NCBI GenBank assembly: GCA_038277395.1
Contig: CM076196.1
Span: 88,725,786-88,789,785 of the forward strand
Length of the DNA stretch: 64,000 nt
Direction: 5' to 3'
From: Dryocosmus kuriphilus
Lineage: Eukaryota; Arthropoda; Insecta; Hymenoptera; Cynipidae
The notes beneath the pieces are model-generated. The model had not been told where the DNA came from and searched no databases. It was given only the letters and a program-made list of their open reading frames with translations. Numbering within the stretch: the first letter of the stretch is position 1; the number at the start of each line of letters is the position of its first letter. Shown in pieces: positions 33,393-45,515 of this stretch. Position numbers and translations under genes: made by a program.

Positions 33393-34696
33393 AAAAAAAA
33401 TCTGCCCGCTTCGCGGGCACATTCTCATCGCATGCTTCGCGCGAAGTATCAGCGCACCAAGGGCGCGCGGTCTGGTGGTCGTCGCGCTTCCCGCTCCGAT
33501 ATATTTAAGCCTCGCGCTTCGCGCTCGGATTTTTTTGGTCCTTGCACATCGTGCTCGGTATTCGCTACTTGGATCTTAAAAATTCAAAACACCTACTTTT
33601 AATGATATTATTAAATTTGAACTTTTTATTAAAAACTACAAAAGAAATTATTTTACTTAAGGCTCTATCGACCTTAAGGAATACATTCTCATCATGAAAC
33701 TCGCGCTTCGCGCTCGACAATTACATTTTTTTAAACACATTGTAGATTGGTAAAGTTTTTTTGTAATTTTCCAAATTTCCACAATGCAGGATTTCGATTC
33801 TTAAAAGTAAAACGATGAGTCTTATAAATAAATTTTGTAGCTCTTTCCAAGGGGAACAATTCTGCTTGTTAATATTTTCTCGTATTTCGCATAGTTTTTG
33901 CTGAAATGTGGATTTGTTTGTATTTAATAAAATATTTCACGAATAATTCAAAAACTACGGGTCTGTTAAAAAAAATGATAAAAAGCAAATTTGTAGATCA
34001 TTTTGAGGTGAACGATTTTGTTTATTATAATTTTTTTTCGTATCTTGCATAGCTTGGCCAGAAATGTGAAATTTTGATTTTTAATAACATTTTCTCGATT
34101 AAAACAGAAACCGTGCATTTTATCAAAAATTGGTAATACAAAATTTATGGAACTTTTTGAGCTGAACAACTTTGTTTATAGTCATTTTTTCGTATCTTGA
34201 ATATTTTGGCAAGAAACCACAGTTCTTTATTTTTAATAACGTTTTCTCGATTAAAACAAAAACCATGCATGGTATCAAAAAATTATTGAAACAAAATTTG
34301 TAGATTTTTTTAAGATAAACAATTTTATTTTCTACCGTTTTTTTGTATCTTGTATAGTTTAGTCGGAAAATTGATGTTTTGATTTTATGAAAACCGTTTT
34401 TTGATGGATAAAACCATAACCACTGGTCAAAAATCGCTGGCTAACGAACTCATATTTACTTTCTACCCCCTAAAGAAGTGCGCCAAAGCGCAATCCAATA
34501 CGATTAGTCCTTCGAAAGTTATCGTAGGGACAGACTGCGACGACGACGACGACGACAACGACAACAGACAGACAGACACCGTCATAAGACATGTTTTTTT
34601 TCGGATTCAGGGGGTCACGAAACGTCGAGATTTCATGAAATCCGCGAAGGTCATTTTTCACATAAAACTAATACCTTCTCATTGAGATGAGAATGT
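33393..34696 (-). mobile_element. HINE-like repeat copy B
   Basis: In minus orientation the 3' end is at the left: a T run (A run on plus), then the hairpin GCCCGCTTCGCGGGC at 33404-33418 and the subterminal repeat ACATTCTCATC at 33419-33429. GCGC palindromes follow to about 33560, and a second internal subterminal repeat at 33687-33697 suggests a nested or composite end. Tandem units of about 150 bp, the GAC repeat at 34533-34562 and the 5' subterminal repeat GATGAGAATGT at 34686-34696 complete it. It lies between two parts of a non-LTR element. Confidence 0.75.
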
Positions 34697-34744
34697 AAAA
34701 ACGGTATCTTCCCATAAAAGAGTAAACATGTCACAAAATAGTAT

Positions 34745-35205
34745 TGGTAACGCATCAAAGCATGCCGATAGCCTAAAGCCATCCTGGGCTATATGTAGGA
34801 CAGGATGGACAGAGACTGAAATCTTGAAGTTACCCAAGAGAGACGGTTCAGATGCTCACAGGGGACAACCATTTGAACTATCGCAAGTACAAAAGGGGAC
34901 TCAGTCCCACGACTGAGTGCAGGAAATGCGTCAGAGACGAAAAATCCCCGCACTTTCTATGCCAATGTCGGATGTCCGGCCCTTGGCCCTTGCCGTGCTC
35001 ACATGGAACCCGAGGAAATCACAACGCTAAAAAGATGAGCGATATTATGGGCTTCGTCAAGAGGTCTGTAATCGTCCACTAGGAGCGGACCTTTAAGAGT
35101 ACGGGACAATGGGCTTGTAGCCTGAGCGCCACGGGGGACCCTATCTGGGCCCTAGACCGCCTATAAACTAACTACTTGTATATTAGTTTATACTCCCTCC
35201 CTTTT
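34745..35205 (+). pseudogene. Non-LTR retrotransposon C-terminus and 3' UTR
   Basis: One frame gives WTETEILKLPKRD, and after a +1 shift MLTGDNHLNYRKYKRGLSP and ECRKC...FLCQC, the LTGH-type and CxxC...HxxxC zinc-knuckle end of I/R1-group ORF2 proteins. The segment 35085-35170 (GGGCTTGTAGCCTGAGCGCC and neighbours) resembles the 3' UTR of such elements. With the RNase H fragment at 33.1 kb it may form one element interrupted by copy B. Confidence 0.62.
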
Positions 35206-35214
35206 ACGGGCTTT

Positions 35215-35507
35215 GAGAGTCTTACAGAACAATTACAAACAAATTTTACAACTTCCTTAGTCTCTCAAAATCGCCCAGTGACCCCTAAACCAATATATGT
35301 CCCTCGACATGAAAAGCATCTTCCCCGAAAGATCACTGGCCTCTTTATGAGGGGACCTACAGTTTAACGTGGGTTCCGAACCGCGAGAGCCTCGGTAGAA
35401 GTACATAGAAAATTCCATTGGTACTCGGCTCAGGAATAGAACCCCGGACCTCTTGCTTAGAAGGCCGACGCGCTACCACCTGAGCCACCAAGGCTCTGCC
35501 TAGAAAC
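35215..35507 (-). mobile_element. tRNA-derived SINE
   Basis: On the minus strand the head reads GCCTTGGTGGCTCAGGTGG (A box TGGCTCAGGTGG), then CGTCGGCCTTCTAAGC like an Arg(TCT) anticodon arm, then GGGGTTCTATTCC as a B-box relative. The anticodon stem is no longer fully paired, so it is not a functional tRNA. A roughly 200-bp unrelated body follows. Confidence 0.6.
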
Positions 35508-37157
35508 TAACTAATTGTCATAGTCATGTGTTTTTATTATCTTCATTGGATTGTGTTGTTGGTTTCGATATCAAGATTTTCATTGATCCTTTCATTGGTA
35601 AGCTTTTTCATGCACTTGTTTCTTATTTTTCGTGTTTGATAATATAACCTATAAAAAAATGTCCCTTCCTTAAAAATTTTCAGTCAGAATCCTTTTTGTT
35701 ACTTTAATTTTGTTTTTGAACATTATTGATGTTCACTTTCTTTCTGTTGGTATTTATTATTCATCCTTATTAATTTGATTTATATTTTCTTATCAGTTTT
35801 ATACTTTGCTGTTTGATGAATGACTTGGAGATTTTGATATTTGAACTGATAATTCATATTTATTATGTGCTTTCCTCAATGTTTAATATAAATTTTTCTT
35901 AGATATCATTCTTTGATTCGTCGCCTTTATATCTTATGTATCGCAGGTGATTTATACTAATGTTTATTCTTATTCAGTATTTTTCCTTAATTCTTGTTTT
36001 TTCTGCTTGTACAATTTTTGACAATTTTTATTGTATGTATATTAATTTTTTAATGTTAAATATATTTGATGGGCTTGAAAAAGGTTCGCATTTGGTTCGA
36101 AATGTTGCTGTTCTTGTTGTTATAAAAAAAGTTTTTGCTGTTTCTATTTCGATTCATGTTCTTTCTGAAGAGAAAAACTTACATAGAAACTGTATTATGT
36201 ACTATTACTAATCTAAAAGAAAAAGAAGTACCTTACCACTAAAATAACCATTCGGTAGTGACAATATGTTTATTGTCGAGCAACGTATTTTAAATAGTTA
36301 TCGTTAACTAACAACAATTTCGAATTGAATTTTGCGCTTTTTTAAACGTAACTTTGGGATTATGAGATTATTATTAATTTCTAAAACGCCTAAATTTGTC
36401 GTAAGTTACAGTAAGTCTTGTCAGAGTCTAAAAAATGTGATTTTATTTTTTTTAGCTTTTAAAGAATGGAAGGCTTAAACTTTTTAAATGTCTGAGGTGA
36501 CCTTGAAAGTGATTCCAGGTAGAGGTAACGAGTATAATAGCTACTTATCGATCGCTGTCAGGAAAGTATCAAGACTCTTGTCTGCTTTATAATATACCAA
36601 GTTTTATGCTTTTAGCACGGCTTATCCACTATAGGAGTTTCACATATTACATGCAATGCGTATGGTTTTCGTCACTTGATACTTGCATTCTATATTGGGA
36701 ATGGCCATAAATATTTTTCTGTTTCACTTTGCATCAATGCGGACATCTAGTTTTTAGTAGTAAAAGCCAATGTACTTGGTGAACAAGAACAGTGGCGCAA
36801 TGCTGTTTCTCTATCTCTTTAGGTGACGTTCACCTATAACTTTCGCGACTCGAATACTACCAGGGGCGAGGAACTGTGGATGGTATGAGTAGATTGTAGA
36901 GGAGTGAGGGTCGTTGTGTGTACTGCATAGTTCTGGCAAAGCGAGCCAGCCAATTTTGTTGAATAAATTACGACCTACTATTCAACTTCACCGCAGTGGT
37001 GAATTGGGCATTTTATTGTGTTGTTCGAGTCGGTTCGAATGTTCAAGTTAATTTTATATTCTTCGAACTGTGGCAGAAATTAAAGTTACTGATTAAAATA
37101 CAGAAATTACAATTTTATTGTACTTAAAGAAGTTTAAAGTTCTGACTTGTAAATATA
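35508..37157. other. AT-rich intergenic DNA
   Basis: No gene or repeat boundary is supported. The stretch 36780-36990 is less AT-rich but has no convincing exon. Confidence 0.4.
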
Positions 37158-37555
37158 CTGAATGAATATTTTTATCGGTCATCACAGCCAATTCGAAAGA
37201 AACAAAAACAAATTTTAATTTTGATCAAATACATATATATACAACGTTTCGATCTCAATGCGGGTCTTCATCAGGAAATACAAGTTACAGTCTTAAGATC
37301 TGTTCATCTATATAGTCAATCATAGTCATAACAATTTTTTATATGAAAAAAAAAAACAATTTCTTTTGTAATTCGTGAAATAAAAGATAAATTGAAACCA
37401 CAAAAAAATAATTTAGAGGCTCCAATCTTCGTAAATATTAAATTATAAGTTAATTGTACAACAAAAAATTACGAGGCGTACTAACAGACTACAGAAGACA
37501 TACAACTTGCTTTTTCGAATTGGCTGTGAAGACCGATAAAAATATTCATTCAATA
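37158..37555. mobile_element. 398-bp inverted-repeat element with hammerhead-like core
   Basis: The ends GAATGAATATTTTTATCGGT...CAGCCAATTCGAAA and the matching complement at 37513-37555 are about 43-bp near-perfect inverted repeats. Inside, on the minus strand, CTGATGA (37268-37274) is followed 17 nt later by GAAAC (37246-37250), as in the hammerhead core. It is probably a non-autonomous Penelope-related unit. Confidence 0.5.
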
Positions 37556-39157
37556 ATTTTAACAGCTGAGATAGAGGAGGGTTATATTTTTGTCTTTCAA
37601 AATATTCAACAATAACACTATAATTGTCAAACAAGATTCTAAAATACACTGCGACGTAAGAGATAATGCATTTGTTAGAGTTCTGAATGACTACATTATG
37701 TTAAGCATTAAACGTAGCAGATAATTTATATTTAGAGAAATTAACACAATTTCAGAAGAATGCAATGATTAGCTACGAACGCATAGTGATTAGCATAGGC
37801 CAATGACTGAATTATTAGCCTGTGTTCTGTGGTGAAATAGCCATTGGCCACATTAGCTTATAGATTTCTGATTTTTAAAGTACAGTGATCGGCTTTTATA
37901 ATAACTAAACAATTTTGAATGATTTTTTGCAAAGACATAAGTTATTTCTGATTCAGGTAGAGTGGCGAATCATTACACTTTAGCACTTTTGTTTATCTTT
38001 AATTATCAAATTCAATTAAAATCCAAAAACAAGTTTGTAAAAAATGGTGCAGAATTGTTTAAGCTTCTTTCTGCACTATTTATAAGTAGCTTTATTTGTG
38101 AGTATATTTTAATAGAAGCATATTTAAACGAGGTGGTTAATCACAGCCAAAAATTACACCGATTACCATATAGAGATCAGATGAAGCTCATTTCAATATT
38201 TTTATTGTCAACAAAAAATCTGCTGAGTTTGAGCATAATTTCATGGCTCATATTTCGAAACTTCAGCTTTTTGGAAAACAACAGTCCTTCAGATTGAAAT
38301 TTATGGTACTTACTATTTACCAATTTCTTAAAAAATGGAAAATTTAATATCAAGAAAGTAAAATGTATCATCTTTGAAATAAAATTGAAAATATTTAAAT
38401 ATTTTCTAGATTTATGTTTTATTAACAGTCTATTTATTTTAAATTTAATAGGAGAATCTGGGATTTTGAGTGATATCACTGACTCATATTTCGAGATTTG
38501 AATCAGTGAAAATCCACTAAGAATTAGTCAAAAGTGACGAAAATTCCAATCCTTACTTATTCAAATTTTTATCGGCGAATCCGTGAAAAGCGACTGGAAT
38601 TTTGTTGAATTTTCACTGATTCGCAGTCGATTTTCACTGTTAAAAATTATGAAAAATTAGTTCATAATTTTCAGGAAAATTCCACGGCTTAAATTTAGAG
38701 ATTACATAAAATGCAGCATATTGTAGTGTTTAAAATTATCTGCGGTTTCCTACATTGTAATAATATTTTAAAAATTTTGTAGAATAAAAAAATAACTTAA
38801 TTGCAATGAATTCAAATCATAGATTTTTATTTTAACTGAAATTTGTAGACATGACTCGACCCTCTGTACTTTATTTGAATGCAACTGATCCGAGCGTTTT
38901 CATCAAGGCTTAAACACAAGTGCAAAAATAAACAACCTGCTAGGTCAAGCCTCTTGTATTTTATTATTTTTTAAAAATTTTATCGAATTTAGACATGAAA
39001 TAAAAACAGAAATATTTATTGGATAGAAGTTGAATAATTACGGATGCAAATATTTTAAAACTGATATCAAATATTTGTATTATCATTTGTTGACTTATTC
39101 ATTCTTATATTAATGATTACTAATACATTAATATATTAGTCATGGCGAAAGTAATTG
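37556..39157. other. AT-rich DNA with small repeat remnants
   Basis: Holds motifs AATGATTAGC, CATTGGCCAC and related ones at 37750-37860, a TCAGTGAAAAT foldback relative at 38496-38645, and at 38885-38945 (minus) CTTGATGAAAACGCTCGGAT, which resembles a Penelope-like 3' end. No gene is supported. Confidence 0.4.
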
Positions 39158-40270
39158 AAAAAATCTGCCCGCTTCGCTGGCACATTCTTGTCGCGCGCTT
39201 CACGCGAAGTATGAGCGCGCCTTACGGCGCGCGTCTGTTGGCACTCGCGCTTCGCGCTCGATAGGTTATTTACCTCGCGCTACCCTCGACGTTTATGGAT
39301 CGTATAAACCTTTACATTAAAAATTACAAAAAAAATTATTTTACTTAAGGTTCAATTGCCCTTAAGGAATACATTCTCATCATTCTCTCTCTCTTTCCAA
39401 GGTGAACAATTCTGCTTGTTAATATTTTCTCATATCTTGCATAGTTTTTCTGAAAAGTGGTTTTCTTTATATTTCATAAAATATTTCACGAATAACTCAA
39501 AAACTACGCGTCTGTTCAAAAAAATCATAGGGATAAAATTTGTAGACCTTTTTGAGGTGAATAGCTTTCTTTATTATCACTTCTTTTTTATCTTGCATAC
39601 TTTGGCGGGAAATTTGAATTTTTCATTTTTTAATAGCGTTTTCTCGAATAAAACCAAAACCGTGCATTTTATAAAAAAATAGTTCAATCAAATTTTGTAG
39701 AACTTTTTGAGTTGAACAATTTTGGTTTTAATAATTTTTTTCGTATCTGAAATATTTTGTCGGGAAACCACAGTTTTTTATGTTTAATAACATTTCTTCG
39801 ATTAAAACAAAAACCGTGCATTTTATCAAAAAACGGTTAAAATAAAATTTGTAGACTTTTTCAGATAAACAGTTTTGGTTATATACATATTTTCTGTATC
39901 TCGCATAGTTTAGCCGAAAAATGGATTTTTTGATTTTGTGAAAACCGTTTTTGACGGTTAAAACCATAACCGTTGGTCAAAAGTGGCTGGTGAACGAACT
40001 TGTTCTTAATTTTTACGCTTTAAAGAAGTGTGGCAAAGCGCAACCCAATCTGATTAGTCCTTCGAAAGTTATCGTGTTCACAGGCTACTACGATAAGCAC
40101 AACAACGACAACGACAACGACGACGACGACGACGACGACAACGACAGACAGACACCAACGTAAAACATGTTTTTTCTGATTCAGGGGTTCATGAAACGTC
40201 AATATTTCATGAAATCCGGGAAAGTCAGTTTTCACATAAAACTAATACCTTCTCATTGAGATGAGAATGT
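39158..40270 (-). mobile_element. HINE-like repeat copy C
   Basis: The left end carries TCTGCCCGCTTCGCTGGCAC (terminal hairpin with one mismatch) and ACATTCTTGTC. GCGC palindromes, an internal ACATTCTCATC at 39369, four degenerate tandem units of about 150 bp, a GAC repeat near 40112-40140 and the subterminal repeat GATGAGAATGT at 40260-40270 follow. Same order and orientation as copy B. Confidence 0.72.
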
Positions 40271-40273
40271 AAT

Positions 40274-41832
40274 GAAGAAATTCACATTTTTTATATACTT
40301 TAATCGACTGGTAAGCATGAGAAAAATGATGAGAATGCGCCTGAGCGGCGCGGCGGGCAGATTTTTCAATAACTTTGAATACCTTTTTATTAACTTTATG
40401 ATAGTCTATTTTTTTATTAAAACAACTATTATACGTTTCATGAATAAACTATGTGTTGGATCAAAAAATAGTTTAAAGAAAATTTGTAGATATTTTTAAG
40501 ATGAACAATTTTGCTTGCTAATATTTTCTCTTATCTCGCATAGTTTTGGTGTAAAGTGGATTTGTTTGTATTTAATATCATATTTCACGAATAACTCAAA
40601 AACTACGCGTCTGTTCAAAAAAATGATTTAAAGCAAATTTGCAGATATTTTTGTGCTGAACAACTTTTTTTATTATAATTTTTTTTTCGTATCTTGCATA
40701 TTTTAGCCGGAAAACGGATTTTTTAATTTTTTGAAAACCGTTTTTGATGGATAAAACCATAACTGCTGGTCAAAAACCGCAGGTTAACTAATGAACTCGT
40801 CCTTTCTTTTTGCACCCTGAAGAAGTGTGCCAAAGCACAATCCAATTCGATTAGTCCTTCGAAAGTTATCGTAACCACAGACGCCGACAACGATGAAAAT
40901 GACACAGACAGACAGACACCGTCGCAAAAACCGTTTTTTTTCGGATTCAGGGGGTCTCAAAACATGGAGATTTGATGAAATCCGCGAAAGTCAGTTTTCG
41001 CATAAAACTAATACCTTCTCATTGAGATGAGAATGTAAAAATTGCATTTTTCAATCAAACTATGTAAAAACTGAAGAAATTCATGTTTTTTATATACTTT
41101 AATGGACTGGTAAGCGTGAGAAACATTATGAGAATGCGCCTGAGTAGCGGGCAGATTTTTCAATAACTTTGAATACCTTTTTATGAACTTTATGATAGTG
41201 TATTTTTTGATTAAAACAATTATTATACGTTTCATGAATAAACTATGTGTTGGATCTAAAATAGTTTAAAGAAAATTTGTAGATCTTTTTAAGATGAACA
41301 ATTTTGCTTGTTAATATTTTCTCGTATCTCGCATAGTTTTGCTGTAAAGTGTATTTGATTGTATTTAATAACATATTTCACGAATATCTCAAAAACTACG
41401 CGTCCGTTAAAAAAAAAATAATTGAAAGTAAATTTGTAGATCTTTTTGTGGTGAACAACTTTGTTTATTATAATTTTATTCGTATCTTGCATACTTTAGC
41501 CGAAAAATGGATTTTTTAATTTTGTGAAAACCGTTTTTGATGGATGAAACCATAAACACTAGTCAAAAACCGCTGGTTAACGAACTCATCCTTTCTTTTT
41601 GCACCCTGAAGAAGTGAGCCAAAGCACAATCCAATCCGATTAGTCTTTCGAAAGTTATCGCGACCACAGACGCCGACAACAACGACGACAACGACAACAG
41701 ACAGACAGACGACGTCGTAAAAAACCGTTTTTTTCGGATTCAAGGGACCTCAAAACGTGGAGATTTGATGAAATCCGCGAAAGTCAGTTTTCGCATAAAA
41801 CTAATACCTCCTCATTGAGATGAGAATGTAAA
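40274..41832 (-). repeat. Tandem duplication of a 799-bp HINE-like unit (copies D, E)
   Basis: GAAGAAATTCA at 40274 recurs at 41073 and the following sequence is nearly the same through 41832. Each unit holds a plus-orientation 3' end fragment (GATGAGAATG, GC-rich segment, GGGCAGATTTTT) followed by a minus-orientation body with tandem units, GAC repeat and terminal GATGAGAATGT at 41027-41037 and 41819-41829. Unit E lost a few bases relative to D. Confidence 0.65.
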
Positions 41833-44290
41833 AATACAAATTTTATAATATAGCGAGAAATCCTTGTTTTATTTTTTATTTTCAACATAAATATTAATGT
41901 ATAATAACATTTGTCTAAGAATACTGTCGATCTCGATTATCACTCGTATATTCTGTCGATTATAGGAACTTTTTCCTCAAGCTTGTTTATTTTATGTACA
42001 AAGTTTAAACTCGCCTTTGCTCATATTTCTGTTCACTCGAATTTTTGTGGTATCTAAGAAGTAAAAAAAAACCATTCACCGTTCTGCAAAGATTGTTTTG
42101 AATAAGTGTATCTATAAAATTCACAAAAAATTTCTTTATCAGACTCTATTTACTGACAAAAATATTGCTTTTAGTTGAAGACCCATTCATTCCGTGAGTA
42201 CTATCTGAATCTGTCGATATAGCTCTATTCGCGGAACAATGTAGAATTAAGCGAGTCGCTGGGCACATGTGAACCATATGTAAATCTTTCTCTGCCGGAG
42301 CGGAGAAAAATATTGATTTTATACGAAGAGATGTTACTAATGATCAAAAAGTATTTGGGTTATTTAATATTGAATAAAATTTTGAAAAATGATACTATGA
42401 AATTATAATAAAATAAAAATAACTTTGGAATGTAAGATTGTTCTTGTGTTTTTAAGTCTGGGAAACAACATTTGTGTATGAGTAAAGATGAAATTAATTA
42501 TTTATCTGCCCATAGAAGGATAGTTTCCTTTTGCTAATGATCTAAGATAAATTATCATTTGATTAATTTAATAATATTATTGTAGTATTGCATTTTTTTA
42601 TATCTGGCCTTCGATAAACTTTCCATATGCTAACTATATGATCTTTATCATTGATAAGAATAGGAAGCCATTAGATGAAGCAGATATTGGCTTAACTGTG
42701 GTGTACTTTCCTCGACTTATTTTCAGTCTTTCGTTTATTTAAAAATTAAAATTTTCGGTTATGGAGCAAAATTGACCAAATTTATAAAAATTCTTAAAAT
42801 CTTTATCCTGGATCGCTGCAACATTAACAGATTTTTTCGGCGTGCTGACTCATAAAAATGTTTAAAAACTTCTAAAATAAAATATACAAACTGGTTGATT
42901 TTAATTTAGACTTACACATATTTCATTTCGTGCAAATTAGCGATATTGAGATACTTTAAATTGTTGCTCATTACTGCTGGAAAGTTACATAAGGGTAGTC
43001 ACTAGGTCAGTGTCGGACGTTGACTTATCGAGAAGTTACACTGCTGAGAGTTCGGACATTTGAAAGCTAAGTCTTATGTTATTCGCGCGTCCAATTTCTT
43101 CAAATTATTGTATGAAACATACTACTGTATAATTTAAATTAAGATTTATATCTATTTTTTATAGTACACTTTAAAAAATCCAATTGGAAAATAAAAATGA
43201 AAACTATCAAACTTATCTTACAATATTGACAATTTCATAATTTTTTCTTCGATTGAAATATGAAAAAAGTAAGCTTTTTGAAGCTTTTTCAAAATATTTT
43301 GTTCAAACATCCTATAAAATACACATATTCTTTTTCGTAACTTGAAAGTAATATTTGAAAGAGCTCGAGACACTGGATAGACAAAATAAATAAAAAAGGC
43401 TGACAAACATTTTTTAAAATAAAATCTTCTGGTAGAACAGAACAATTTTAAATATTGTAACCTAATAAATACATTCTTTTGTGAAATATTAAATACACGT
43501 TTTTTCTTGTAGATCGAAATAATCTATTAATATCTCCCATTGAGATTGCAATATTCTCCATTTTATCAAATTGGATCAGATTTTTCAAAATTCTTTAGAA
43601 AGCCTGTCAAAGAATGAGGGTTGAAATAGCATTTCCATTTATGCACACTATACATTTTCATGTTTACATGTTTCGTTATTGACCATACCTGAGTGTCTTG
43701 GGTTACTCAGCCTCTAGTAATTTCGATATTGACTCAGAAACCTAACCTTTATTATTACTACCTAAACCCAGGTAGTTACTAATGGACTCACTTATCAAGT
43801 TCCAGGAATGGTAAGAATCACTATACTTACTAGTAACAATCCCCAAGAAAAAAAGTCACTTTTACTCACCCTGCTAGGAAGTACAAACAATAGCTTCAAA
43901 AAATGTAAATGGGATGCAAAGTCTATCTTATCTTATATCAGTAAATCAAGATTACTACCTTGTCCTTAAAATTAATAATAACCCATGACTCATTTATTGA
44001 TTCTGCGGATACATATCTCGGAGACACAAATATTTTGAGTTAGAAAAAGAGATGTCACGTATCCTTATGTCGCAATGACATCGATTTTCTCCTCCTTTTT
44101 ACAAATTTATATATATTGCCCTTTTTCAATGTTGACATCCCTTTAGATTTAAACTCAAAACTCTGGACAAAAAAAGAGACAATATTCAATAAAAAATCAC
44201 AGGTTAAAGGAAAAAAATATTCGAAAAATTCCGATGACTCAGCACCGAATATGGATTGAACTACAGACTATAGATAACCTTTCATACAAC
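41833..44290. other. AT-rich intergenic DNA
   Basis: No gene or repeat boundary is supported across this 2.4 kb. Confidence 0.4.
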
Positions 44291-44303
44291 AGCATTTTCT
44301 CAC

Positions 44304-44500
44304 CTTATCTATTGGCATTGAAGGGCACGCACGGCACAGATTCCAGAACGAGCCAATCATGAGGCCGGTTTGTGTGGAGCAGTGGAACAATGAGTTGCAC
44401 ACAGTCGTGTGAGGACCTTCGGATGCTGATGTTGATTCGTCGTCAGGCTTGGCCTTCGCCTCCCAGAAGAAGACCTTTTCCTCTTCGGGAGTTCCAGCTC
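44304..44500 (-). other. Possible host exon (unidentified)
   Basis: A GC-rich patch whose minus strand reads EEEKVFFWEAKAKPDDES, ASEGPHTTVCNSLFHC and ends ...CRACPSMPIDK at a good donor AAG|gtgaga at 44303. The upstream acceptor is unclear, with stops shortly above. The family is not recognised. It may be an exon of a minus-strand gene whose 5' end lies in the GC-rich stretch up to 45.4 kb. Confidence 0.25.
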
Positions 44501-44814
44501 CTCAAAGACCACCCTATCCCTCCTGATGAAGCGCCTAGCCTCTCTTACGTACTTCTGCGTATCATACTAGAGGCACCATGGAAATTTGTTCTATTAGAAT
44601 TCATCCCCAATATTCACGAACCTTGCTTACTCATACAACTACTTTCGGAAAATCCCTATGAGGGAAATTGGGATATCACAAGAGGGTATCAAGATTCCGG
44701 GTGAAGGAAGATGGATGACAAAATGCCGCGACTCTAGCGAAGTACGAGTGAAATAGAATGAAGGGTGGGGGAAGGGGTGAAAGAGAGAAAGCGATATAGA
44801 GAGAAATACATAGA

Positions 44815-44880
44815 TAGAGAGAGAGAGAGAGAGAAAGAGAGAGATTATGAGAAAGAGAGAGAAATAGAGACAGATAGAGA
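44815..44880 (+). repeat. (GA)n low-complexity tract
   Basis: GAGA-rich purine tract with AGAGAT interruptions. Confidence 0.9.
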
Positions 44881-45515
44881 AGCAAGGCTGTGTCTAGGGG
44901 TCCTTTTGAAATCTACCACTCCATTTCCTGACGCATCCTACGGGCGGCGAGCTTCCTTAGAAATCTTTCTTTGAAATGTTGACTTGGCAAGCTTTTCTCA
45001 CTTCACCGATCACCTGTCTGATCGCAGACGCGTGTACGAGTACGGCTCACTCTCGACGACTTTTATCACTGTCAATTTACCTGCGAGTGGGGGAAACGGG
45101 GCCAATTTGGCTGGATAGCAAGCCCGAAATCCTGTAATTTGTAGGCTTACAAGAAGGGAATCGGTGGATTGGTCAAAAAAGGGAAAACGATACTATGACA
45201 ACGTGGGAGGTACTGTCCCGTGGTTGTCGGTCAACGTCGTCGCGACGCGTCGCCAGTAAGAGCGTTTAGAGGGCGGTTAGAGGGAGTTTTGAGGGCGCAA
45301 GCGCCACAACCCCGGTCGATAGTCCGCAACGTACTCGGTGATGCTCGTTGCTCGCCTCTTCTACGTCTACCCCAATCGCTCTTTCTCGACTCCACCCTAG
45401 AATTCCCTACGTTTCCATCCCACTCTGTAATGCCATATTCTAACCCTCGAATACTCTATCCTTTTCCTCGTATGCTTGGGTTTGGTCTTTTACGTTTATC
45501 ATTTTTTTTTGGTTT

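Noticed and set aside
34533..34562. Asp/Asn-rich and Val-rich peptides in the HINE-like copies
   Set aside because: They are translations of the GAC/CGT microsatellite and occur in all frames of every copy.
35430..35507. tRNA-Arg gene
   Set aside because: The A and B boxes are recognisable, but the anticodon stem is mispaired and it is joined to a SINE-like body.
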